Origin: Oscillospiraceae bacterium
GTDB taxonomy: Bacteria; Bacillota; Clostridia; Oscillospirales; Ruminococcaceae
Length of the DNA: 64,000 bases
Direction: 5' to 3'
Assembly: GCA_022835495.1 (NCBI GenBank)
Contig: BQOK01000001.1
Location: forward strand, 3,038,001-3,102,000
This document shows, in pieces, positions 57,035 to 64,000 of this stretch. The notes below the pieces were generated by a model that saw only the letters and a list, made by a program, of their open reading frames with translations, was not told the DNA's origin and ran no database searches. The position numbers and the translations under genes are program-made. Position 1 is the first letter of the stretch. Each line of letters opens with the position of its first letter.

Positions 57035-59256
57035 TCCAGCCAAAGGTCTCTGCCCCTCTCGTCAGCGTGATCGTGCCGGTCTACGGGGTCGAGGCCTATC
57101 TTCCCGCCTGCCTCGCCAGCCTTTCTGCCCAAACTCTCACGGAGTTTGAGCTGATCCTGGTGGACGACGGCAGCCCGGACGGCTGCGGCGCCCTCTGCGA
57201 CGCGGCAGCGGCCGGGGATCCCCGGGTGCGGGTGATCCACCGGCCAAACGGCGGCCTCTCGGCCGCCCGCAACAGCGGTCTTGCCATTGCCCGGGGCAGT
57301 TACCTGGCTTTTGTCGACTCGGACGACACGGTCCATCCGGACTATTTAAAGGCCCTTTACACGGCCTGTGCCGAAACAGGGGCCGACATGGCCCTGTGCG
57401 CGGTGGAGGACGTGACCGAAGAGGGTGCACCCCTGCCCCAGCCCGCCCTCACCCGCCCTGGGGCGGCGGGCGTCTTTCCCGGCAAAGAGCTCCTGGCCCG
57501 TTTTTTCGGTCCAAACTCCACCTGCTATACCGTGGCCTGGAACAAGCTCTACAAAGCCGAGCTGTGGCGCACCCTGCGCTACCCCGAGGGTGTCCTGCAC
57601 GAGGACGACGCGGTGGCTCACCTTCTCTTCTGGTCGGCCAAAACGGTGGCCTGCGTGGACAAGCCCCTCTATTTCTACCGGCTGCGCCAGGGCAGCATCT
57701 GCCGCACAGAGCTGCGCCCCGCCCATTTCGACGGGGTCAGCGCCCACGCCGCCTGGTGCCGTTTTTTTGCCGAAAAGGATCTGGGCGCCCCGCTTGTCCG
57801 CCAGGCCCTGGCGGGCTGCTGGCGGCGGTACCTGGCGCTGTGCGCCCAGGCTCTGGCAGCGCCCCTTACCTGGCCTCTTGCGGCCCGGTGGCACACTGTG
57901 CAGGCCGAAATGCGGCAGCTGCTGCCCCTGCTCCGGCGCTTCGGCGGCCTTTCCCTCCCCGAAACCCTCAGCGCCCGGCGCTGGGCGCTGCGCGCGCTTC
58001 CTCTGCCCCCTAAAACCGAACAGCCCCGGGTCGCGCTGCTGCTGCCCCCCGGCCTGCCGGTGCCCGCCGTGCAGGGGGGCGCGGTGGAGACCCTGGCCCA
58101 GCAACTGGCCCGGCAAAACCAGATCTCGCAGGGGCTGGAGCTGGCGGTGGTCTGCCAGTGGGATGCTGCGGCCGCCGCACAGGCCGCAGCCCTGTCCCAC
58201 ACCCTCTTTTTCTACCAGGCCCCGCCCCGGCGCAGCCTTTTTCACAGCCTGTGCTTCCGGCTCTCCGGGCTGTGCGGCCGGCCGGTCCACTGGGACCGCT
58301 GGTACGCCGCGCCGCTCGCCTTTTTAAAGCGCCTGAGCGCCGATTTTTACATCGGCGAGGGGGGCGATCTCACCGGCTGGCAGCAGGCGAGCCGAAAACT
58401 CGGCCGCGAAAAATTCATTGCCCACCTGCACGGGGTCACCCCCGGCAGCCCTGTGCTCGATTCCATCTACTCCAAATCCCTCGCCATCAGCGAATATGTG
58501 CGCGGGGCCTGGCTTTCCACCAGCGCCGCCTCCCCCCAAAACGCGGTGCTGGTACCCAACTGCGTCGACACCGGCCTTTTCCGCCCTCTGCCCAACCCCC
58601 GGGCCGAAGCCGAGCGCCGCGCCCTGCGGGCGGAACTGGGCCTTGCCGAAACGGATTTTGTCCTGCTCTTCTGCGGGCGCACCTGCCCGGAAAAGGGCAT
58701 TCACCAGCTGGTGGCCGCCCTGGGGCGGATCCCGGACCCCTCGGTCAAGCTGCTGGTGGTGGGCAGCCCCTTTTTCGGGGCCGAGGCCGCCTCCCCCTTT
58801 TTGGAGCAGCTCGGCAGGCAGGCCGCCGCGCTGGGCGGCCGGGTCCAATTCACCGGCTTTGTGCCCAACGACCGGCTGCCCGCCTATTACCGCATGGCGG
58901 ACGCCGCTTGTTTCCCCGCCTTGTGGGAGGAACCGGCGGGTATCACCGCCATCGAGGCCATGGCCTGCGGCTGCCCGGTCATCGCCGCCCGCTCGGGCGG
59001 CATGCCGGAATATCTGGCGGGCAGCGGGGCGATCCTTGTGGATCGCAGCGAGATTTACCAGGAGGGGCAGCTCTTCCCTCAGCCGGGGGTGCTCCCCCTT
59101 GCCCAGACCCTGGCCTGGGCCATCCTGGACCTGCAGGCCGATCCCGCCCGCCGCCGGCGCATGGCCCTTGCAGGCCAGGCCGCGGCCGCCCCTTTCAGCG
59201 CGGCGCAATATTACCAAAACATCCAGGCAGCCCTGGCGGCCTGGAAGAAAGGATGA
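57031..59256 (+). CDS. GT2-GT4 fusion glycosyltransferase
   Basis: A 741-residue bifunctional protein. Residues about 10-230 are a GT2 domain (VSVIVPVYGVEAYLPACLAS, LVDDGSPDGCGALCD, VDSDDT); a linker with helical segments follows; residues about 340-741 are a GT4 domain (VLLFCGRTCPEKGIHQLVAA, EEPAGITAIEAMACGCPVI). The two units probably add consecutive sugars of the glycan. The start at 57031 overlaps the upstream stop and follows AAAGGAGG. The GT2 part is a member of the local paralogue group; the GT4 part is unlike the other GT4 genes here. Confidence 0.88.
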   Translation: MIQPKVSAPLVSVIVPVYGVEAYLPACLASLSAQTLTEFELILVDDGSPDGCGALCDAAAAGDPRVRVIHRPNGGLSAARNSGLAIARGSYLAFVDSDDTVHPDYLKALYTACAETGADMALCAVEDVTEEGAPLPQPALTRPGAAGVFPGKELLARFFGPNSTCYTVAWNKLYKAELWRTLRYPEGVLHEDDAVAHLLFWSAKTVACVDKPLYFYRLRQGSICRTELRPAHFDGVSAHAAWCRFFAEKDLGAPLVRQALAGCWRRYLALCAQALAAPLTWPLAARWHTVQAEMRQLLPLLRRFGGLSLPETLSARRWALRALPLPPKTEQPRVALLLPPGLPVPAVQGGAVETLAQQLARQNQISQGLELAVVCQWDAAAAAQAAALSHTLFFYQAPPRRSLFHSLCFRLSGLCGRPVHWDRWYAAPLAFLKRLSADFYIGEGGDLTGWQQASRKLGREKFIAHLHGVTPGSPVLDSIYSKSLAISEYVRGAWLSTSAASPQNAVLVPNCVDTGLFRPLPNPRAEAERRALRAELGLAETDFVLLFCGRTCPEKGIHQLVAALGRIPDPSVKLLVVGSPFFGAEAASPFLEQLGRQAAALGGRVQFTGFVPNDRLPAYYRMADAACFPALWEEPAGITAIEAMACGCPVIAARSGGMPEYLAGSGAILVDRSEIYQEGQLFPQPGVLPLAQTLAWAILDLQADPARRRRMALAGQAAAAPFSAAQYYQNIQAALAAWKKG

Positions 59257-59261
59257 CTCCC

Positions 59262-60317
59262 ATGGCCGCTGACCGCCCTTTTTTCACGGTCGTGACGCCG
59301 GTCTATCAAGGCCTTGCTTTTCTCGAGGGCTGCGTCAAAAGCCTCCTGGCCCAAACCTTCGGCAGCTACGAGCACCTTTTGATAGACGATGGCAGCCCGG
59401 ACGCCAGCGGAAAGCTGTGCGACGCTTTGGCCCTGGCGGATGGGCGCATCCGGGTGATCCACACCTTCAACGGCGGGGTCACCAGCGCCCGGAACTTCGG
59501 CATCCGCGAGGCCCGGGGCCGCTGGCTGCTCTTCCTCGACCAGGACGACCGCCTCAGCCCCTATGCCCTGGAAACGATCCGGGCCGTCCTGCCCTCCGCC
59601 GGCTGCGACCTTGTCAGCTGGAAGTTCCACAACGTCTGGGCCGAAATGGCTCCCGGCCCCTGCGGGCCGCACCGGCGCTATGCCCGGCAGCAGATGGGCC
59701 TTTTTTACCGCACCGACACGATGCACTATGTCTGGACCAAGGCGTTCAACACGGACTTTCTGCACGCGCAGGGCCTCCTGTTCGATGAATCCATCCAGGA
59801 CGGCACCGACGATCTCCCCTTTGTGAACGCCTATTGCCGCACCTGGTTCACCCTGCATCCGGGGGCGGGGGTGTGGTATCTGGAACAGCCTCTTTATTAT
59901 TACGAAACCGGCAACGAGGCCAGCGTCAGCAACCGCCGCCAGCCCTTTCTGGAAAGCCATCTCACCATGTTCACCGACCTTATGCAGGACATGGACCGGC
60001 TCTACGGCGCGCCCGAGGCCGAGCAGGCCCCCCTTTACCGCCGCTGCCTGCACACCCTGGCCTACGGGATCCTCTCCACCCCAAAGCCCCGCCGCAAAGC
60101 CCTTCGCCAAACCGTGCTCCGCCGGCCCGAGGTGGCGGCGCTGCTCGACCGCATGAAGCAGCATAAGGTATACTCGCCCTTTTATCTGCCCTACCGCCTG
60201 GGCAGCACCAGCCTTGTGTGCTTTTTGTTCCGCTCGTTCGAGGGCAGCAAATGGTGGTACTGGAAATTTTATTGGCTGGGCTATTACCTGTTGGGCGGTG
60301 ACTGGCAGCGGGACTGA
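59262..60317 (+). CDS. GT2 glycosyltransferase
   Basis: A 351-residue GT-A enzyme: FFTVVTPVYQGLAFLEGCVK, LLIDDGSPDASGKLCD, NGGVTSARNFGIREARG and LDQDDR in place of the usual D-S-D-D. The C-terminus ends KFYWLGYYLLGGD, a variant of the YW-G tail motif seen in several neighbours. The ATG at 59262 has AAAGGA eight bases upstream and is preferred to one at 59253, which overlaps the previous stop. Confidence 0.87.
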   Translation: MAADRPFFTVVTPVYQGLAFLEGCVKSLLAQTFGSYEHLLIDDGSPDASGKLCDALALADGRIRVIHTFNGGVTSARNFGIREARGRWLLFLDQDDRLSPYALETIRAVLPSAGCDLVSWKFHNVWAEMAPGPCGPHRRYARQQMGLFYRTDTMHYVWTKAFNTDFLHAQGLLFDESIQDGTDDLPFVNAYCRTWFTLHPGAGVWYLEQPLYYYETGNEASVSNRRQPFLESHLTMFTDLMQDMDRLYGAPEAEQAPLYRRCLHTLAYGILSTPKPRRKALRQTVLRRPEVAALLDRMKQHKVYSPFYLPYRLGSTSLVCFLFRSFEGSKWWYWKFYWLGYYLLGGDWQRD

Positions 60318-60353
60318 GCGGTCCCTGAATCACAAAAGAAAGCAGGTGGCGCC

Positions 60354-61421
60354 ATGCCTGAAATAAGCATCATCGTTCCCATCTACAAGGTCGAGGCCTT
60401 TCTGCCCCAGTGCCTCGCCAGCATCACCGCGCAAACCTTCCAGGACTTCGAGTGCATCCTGGTGGACGACGGCTCCCCCGACGGCTCGGGCGCCCTCTGC
60501 GACCAGCAGGCCCGCCTTGATCCCCGCTTTCGGGTGATCCACAAACAAAACGGCGGCCTTTCCGCTGCACGCAACAGCGGCATGGAAATCGCCTCAGGCC
60601 GCTTTTTCCTTTTCTGCGACGGCGACGATGCGCTCCATCCCCGCCTTTTGGAGCTTGCCCTGGCAGCGCACAAGCTTTACCCAGAGCATCTGGTGACCTG
60701 GCGCTTCACCAGCGACCAGGCCGATTGGGCTGCGGAATTTCCCACATCCGGCTCTCTTCCCATCACCCTTTTTCCCCAGGCCAAGCTGCTGCGCTATTTT
60801 TCCGACCGGCAGCTCTTCAATTCCGCCTGCAACAAGCTGTACCCCCGCGCCTTTCTTCAAAAGCACGGGATCCAGTTCGACATCCAGGCCCACGGCATTG
60901 AGGATTATGTGTTTTTCAATGCCTTCCGTCCCCCTTACTTTGCGGAATCTCCTCAAGCGGGCATTTGCCAAATCGATCTGCCTCTCTATTATTACAATCA
61001 GTCAAACAGCGTCAGCATCACCCACACCACCGGCGCCACCTACCAGCGGGATTTCAGCGATTACTGCCGGCTCCAGCTGCGGCTCTATGCCGATACCAAA
61101 TCGGTGTTTGAGCCCTTTTTCCACTACCCGGCTCCAGACATCGCCCTGGTCATGAGCGCCACCCTGCAAAGCATCGCCTACGGGCTGTGCCAGCTGCCGC
61201 AGCCACGGCAGGAGATCGCGCGCCTGTGGCAGATCCCCGAGCTTCAGGAAATCTGGCGGTGGCACCGCCGGCAGCGGGTCCACAATCTGTTTCTGACCTT
61301 TCTGCGCCTGCGCTGGGCGGGCGGTATAAAGTGGTGGTTCCATATCTGTGAAACGCGGCCCGCCCTCTACGCGAATGTCTATTGGACCGGCTACCGCAGC
61401 CTGCGAAAAAACGAATCGTAA
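60354..61421 (+). CDS. GT2 glycosyltransferase
   Basis: A 355-residue member of the main paralogue group: ISIIVPIYKVEAFLPQCLAS, FECILVDDGSPDGSGALCD, KQNGGLSAARNSGMEIASG and CDGDDA. The remainder contains CNKLYPRAFLQKHG and GIEDYVFFNAF. It ends NVYWTGYRSLRKNES, including the YW-G motif. AAGCAGGTGG precedes the ATG. Confidence 0.88.
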   Translation: MPEISIIVPIYKVEAFLPQCLASITAQTFQDFECILVDDGSPDGSGALCDQQARLDPRFRVIHKQNGGLSAARNSGMEIASGRFFLFCDGDDALHPRLLELALAAHKLYPEHLVTWRFTSDQADWAAEFPTSGSLPITLFPQAKLLRYFSDRQLFNSACNKLYPRAFLQKHGIQFDIQAHGIEDYVFFNAFRPPYFAESPQAGICQIDLPLYYYNQSNSVSITHTTGATYQRDFSDYCRLQLRLYADTKSVFEPFFHYPAPDIALVMSATLQSIAYGLCQLPQPRQEIARLWQIPELQEIWRWHRRQRVHNLFLTFLRLRWAGGIKWWFHICETRPALYANVYWTGYRSLRKNES

Positions 61422-61434
61422 GGAGATGACCCCC

Positions 61435-62517
61435 ATGCCTCAGGTGAGCGTTGTCGTTCCCATCTATCAGGTCGAGGCCTGGCTGCCGCGCTGTCTGGAG
61501 AGCATCGCCGCCCAGACCTTCCGCGATTTTGAGTGTATTCTGGTGGACGACGGCAGCCCGGACGGCTGCGGCGCCCTCTGCGACGAGTGGTCCTCGCGCG
61601 ACGCGCGCTTTTCCGTCATCCACAAGCAGAACGGCGGGCTTTCCAGCGCCCGCAACGCGGGGCTCGCCGCGGCAGCGTCCGAGTGGGTGGTCTTCTGCGA
61701 CAGCGACGACGCCCTGCATCCCCAGCTGTTGGAGCTTGCTCTCGCCATCCAAAAAGCGGCCCCTCCCCACACTTTAGTGTGCTGGCAGTACGGCCCTCCC
61801 GGCACGTCTTCCTCCCCGCTGCAGGCGCAGGCAGAACCTCAAACCGCCGGCCAGCTTTTCGAGGGCGGGAATTTCCCCTCGGCCTGCTCCAAGCTGTGGA
61901 ACCGCGCGCTGCTTGCCTCCCTGGGCCTGCAGTTCAACGAAGCCGTGCGCTGGGCCGAGGATTTGGATTTCACCACCCGCTACCTTCTGGCCCTGCTTTC
62001 CAAAACCGGCAAAGCAGAATTTCTTTTGATCCCCCATGTGCTGTATTTTTACCAGCAGCGCTCCGGCAACCTCACCACCAGCTATTTCCCCGAAAAGCTG
62101 GAGTGTGAATTTGCCGCCCTTCCCCCTCTGCTGGAGCTGTTTCAAACGCTCTGCGGCACCGACCCAGTTCTTTTGGCCCCTTTCTGCCGCCATGAACTCT
62201 TCGTGCTGCTCGGCCGCCTTTCCGATTGTGTGCGCTTTGAAACCGAGCTTTCTCCCCGGGCACGCCGCAAAAAGGCTCGCGCCTGTCTGGCGCTGCCCTG
62301 TATGCAAAATTTTCTTGTACTCTGTCAAAGCTGCCGGGTGTGGCCTGCCATGACATTTTGCGCGCGGCACGATTTTGTGCGCTTGTGCGTATTTTTCAGC
62401 ACAAACTGTTACAAGCGTTGGTATACCAAAACCATCCGCGGCTGGCTTTGGGTCAAACACAAATTCTATTGGGGCTGGCAGGCAATCAAGGGCCTGTTTG
62501 CCCGCGGAAAGGGTTGA
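61435..62517 (+). CDS. GT2 glycosyltransferase
   Basis: A 360-residue paralogue: VSVVVPIYQVEAWLPRCLES, FECILVDDGSPDGCGALCD, KQNGGLSSARNAGLAAAAS, CDSDDA. Its central and C-terminal halves (WAEDLDFTTRYLLALL, LLIPHVLYFYQQRSGN, HKFYWGWQAIKGL) closely match the next gene, pointing to a recent duplication. AAGGAG lies nine bases before the ATG. Confidence 0.88.
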   Translation: MPQVSVVVPIYQVEAWLPRCLESIAAQTFRDFECILVDDGSPDGCGALCDEWSSRDARFSVIHKQNGGLSSARNAGLAAAASEWVVFCDSDDALHPQLLELALAIQKAAPPHTLVCWQYGPPGTSSSPLQAQAEPQTAGQLFEGGNFPSACSKLWNRALLASLGLQFNEAVRWAEDLDFTTRYLLALLSKTGKAEFLLIPHVLYFYQQRSGNLTTSYFPEKLECEFAALPPLLELFQTLCGTDPVLLAPFCRHELFVLLGRLSDCVRFETELSPRARRKKARACLALPCMQNFLVLCQSCRVWPAMTFCARHDFVRLCVFFSTNCYKRWYTKTIRGWLWVKHKFYWGWQAIKGLFARGKG

Positions 62518-62523
62518 AGCCGG

Positions 62524-63621
62524 ATGTCCTCCCCCCTCGTGTCGATCATTGTTCCCGTCTATAATGTGGAAGCCTATTTGTCCCGCTGCCTTGAGAGCAT
62601 TGCCGCACAAACCTTCCGTGATTTTGAGTGCATCCTGGTGGACGACGGTTCCACCGATTCCTCGCCCGCGCTTTGTGACGAGTGGGCACAGCGCGATCCG
62701 CGTTTCCGGGTCCTGCACCAAAAAAACGGCGGCATTTCCGCCGCCCGCAACAGCGGTATGGATGCTGCGCAGGGGCAGTATCTGGTGTTCAGCGACGACG
62801 ACGATACCCTTCATCCACAGCTTTTGTCGTCGGCGCTGGCTGCACAGGCCGAATCCCCGCCCCCCGCCCTTGTATGCTGGAAGTACGGTCCCGAATTTCC
62901 CGTTTCCCTGCCGCTTCAGCCGCATCCGGTGCCCCAGTCGGTGGACGGACTTTTCCTGGGCAGCGATTTTGCCAACGTGTGGGGCAAGCTGTGGAGTCGG
63001 GAATTGGTGAATGGCTTTTCCATCCGTTTTGACGAATCCCTCCGCTGGTGCGAAGACCTCGATTTTGTGACCCGCTACCTTCTCGCACTGTATCAGCAGA
63101 ACGGGGCCCTTACTTTCCTGCTGATCCCCCACGTGCTGTATCGCTATGAACAGCAGCGCCCCGGCAATGTGACCAGCCGATATTCGCCCGACAAGCTCAT
63201 CTATGAACAAAAAACCCTGCCCGAAGTCCTGGACCTCTTCGAAACGCAGCTGCAGCAGGATGCCGGCCGCTGGGGCCCCTTTTGCCAGGCGCAGCTCTTT
63301 GCGCTGATCGGCCGCCTCACGGATCTTTACCGCTTCGAAACAAGCCTCTCCCCCGCCCGGCGCCGCCGGGCGATCCGGGGCTATCTCGCCTCGCCCGCCA
63401 CCCGGCGGCTCCTGGCCCTCTGCGGGCAATATCGCGTCTGGCCCTCCATGCGTTTTTGTGCGGAGCACGGTCTTGTGCGCGCTGTGTTCTTTCTGGCGCG
63501 CAATTGCTACAAGCCCTGGTACAAAGCCCTCGTCCGCATCCAGCTTTGGATCAAAAACAAATTCTATTGGGGCTTCCGGGCGCTCCGGCGCCTGCCGCCT
63601 CAAGGAAAGGAGGAACCGTAA
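62524..63621 (+). CDS. GT2 glycosyltransferase
   Basis: A 365-residue paralogue of the preceding gene: VSIIVPVYNVEAYLSRCLES, FECILVDDGSTDSSPALCD, NGGISAARNSGMDAAQG, SDDDDT, then WCEDLDFVTRYLLALY, LLIPHVLYRYEQQRPGN and NKFYWGFRALRRL. The two proteins align end to end, so they either add the same sugar or have begun to diverge. Six bases separate it from the gene before. Confidence 0.88.
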   Translation: MSSPLVSIIVPVYNVEAYLSRCLESIAAQTFRDFECILVDDGSTDSSPALCDEWAQRDPRFRVLHQKNGGISAARNSGMDAAQGQYLVFSDDDDTLHPQLLSSALAAQAESPPPALVCWKYGPEFPVSLPLQPHPVPQSVDGLFLGSDFANVWGKLWSRELVNGFSIRFDESLRWCEDLDFVTRYLLALYQQNGALTFLLIPHVLYRYEQQRPGNVTSRYSPDKLIYEQKTLPEVLDLFETQLQQDAGRWGPFCQAQLFALIGRLTDLYRFETSLSPARRRRAIRGYLASPATRRLLALCGQYRVWPSMRFCAEHGLVRAVFFLARNCYKPWYKALVRIQLWIKNKFYWGFRALRRLPPQGKEEP

Positions 63622-63622
63622 C

Positions 63623-64000
63623 ATGCCCACCCCTCTTGTCACCATTGCGGTGCCCATCTACAACGTAAAAGAGTGTCTTCCGGCACTGTTCGCCTCCCTC
63701 GAGGCGCAAAGCTTTTCCAATTTCGAATGTATCTTGGTGGATGACGGCTCCTCAGACGGCTCAGGAGCCGTCTGCGACGAACAGGTTCGTCGCGATGCCC
63801 GGTTTTCGGTGATCCACCAAAAAAACGCGGGGGTGTGCAGCGCCCGCAACGCGGGCATCCGGGCCGCAAAAGGCCGGTTCGTCGTGCTGTGCGACCAGGA
63901 CGACCAACTGGCTCCGCGCACCCTTGAATGGGCGCTGGCCGAACAGCAGGCCCATCCCGATCAGCTGATCGTGTGGCCCTTTACCCGCAGTCCCGAAGCG
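63623..64000 (+). CDS. GT2 glycosyltransferase, cut by the window edge
   Basis: The first 126 codons of a further paralogue: VTIAVPIYNVKECLPALFAS, FECILVDDGSSDGSGAVCD, KNAGVCSARNAGIRAAKG and CDQDDQ. AAGGAGG lies upstream of the ATG. The array therefore continues to the right of the window. The metal site is DQDD, as in the 59262 gene. Confidence 0.88.
   Translation, partial: MPTPLVTIAVPIYNVKECLPALFASLEAQSFSNFECILVDDGSSDGSGAVCDEQVRRDARFSVIHQKNAGVCSARNAGIRAAKGRFVVLCDQDDQLAPRTLEWALAEQQAHPDQLIVWPFTRSPEA

Noticed and set aside
61774-63657. A 627-codon minus-strand frame opposite two GT2 genes
   Set aside because: It spans two real genes and their intergenic ribosome site; the repeat in it simply mirrors the GT2 duplication.
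48821-64000. Regular repeats of similar DNA taken as a CRISPR or other non-coding repeat array
   Set aside because: Repeat units are about 1 kb apart and coincide with conserved GT2 catalytic motifs in coding frames.

Overview
The window looks like a chromosomal segment of a high-G+C, low-oxygen member of the Clostridia (Oscillospiraceae/Ruminococcaceae-like). The evidence is an IreB (UPF0297) gene, strong AGGAGG ribosome binding sites, frequent GTG/TTG starts, a LytS/LytTR pair, Hcp and rubredoxin, and siphophage genes of Firmicutes type. Genus is not determinable from sequence alone.

Region 1 (1-14.1 kb) is a set of small chromosomal operons. A TetR regulator lies beside a palindromic operator. 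A leftward operon encodes a PerR/Fur-type regulator, ferritin, a Cys-rich membrane peptide, a LytS-type kinase and a LytTR regulator; next to it is a CstA-type transporter preceded by a 21-bp-period direct repeat that fits a LytTR site. A rightward redox operon encodes a rhodanese lipoprotein, an Rrf2 regulator, thioredoxin and thioredoxin reductase, with palindromes at its promoter. Further on are a membrane-anchored XRE regulator, a DUF4300-like lipoprotein and a nitrosative/oxidative-stress operon (rubredoxin, two DUF2249 proteins, hybrid cluster protein).

Region 2 (14.1-15.4 kb) is an IS3-family element with a programmed -1 frameshift site. Its right end supplies the last codons and stop of a prophage tail-fibre gene, so the prophage is cut at this point.

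Region 3 (15.4-36.8 kb) is a siphophage-type prophage transcribed leftward: regulator, holin, terminases, portal, scaffold, capsid, connectors, tail tube, chaperones, tape measure, tail proteins and fibre. Three zinc-ribbon 'moron' genes sit between the tail chaperone and the tape measure. At the right end an XRE repressor and an ImmA-like peptidase face the lytic genes across four 16-bp GTTC-N8-GAAC operators; one exactly fills the spacer of a leftward promoter and one overlaps the -35 of a rightward promoter. No integrase, replication or endolysin gene is visible.

Region 4 (36.8-64 kb) is a large surface-glycan locus. The leftward half has two [polyprenyl-phosphate glycosyltransferase + ATP-grasp ligase] pairs flanking a two-gene EamA/SMR flippase, a WecE-like sugar aminotransferase and two large GT-C-like membrane proteins. 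A divergent IreB gene separates it from the rightward half, which holds GT4 enzymes, a GT39-like membrane protein and an expanded run of paralogous GT2 glycosyltransferases (one a GT2-GT4 fusion) continuing past the window edge. The first half probably makes and flips lipid-linked, possibly amidated amino-sugars for transfer outside the cell; the second probably assembles a complex repeat unit. No Wzx/Wzy-type flippase or polymerase is seen.
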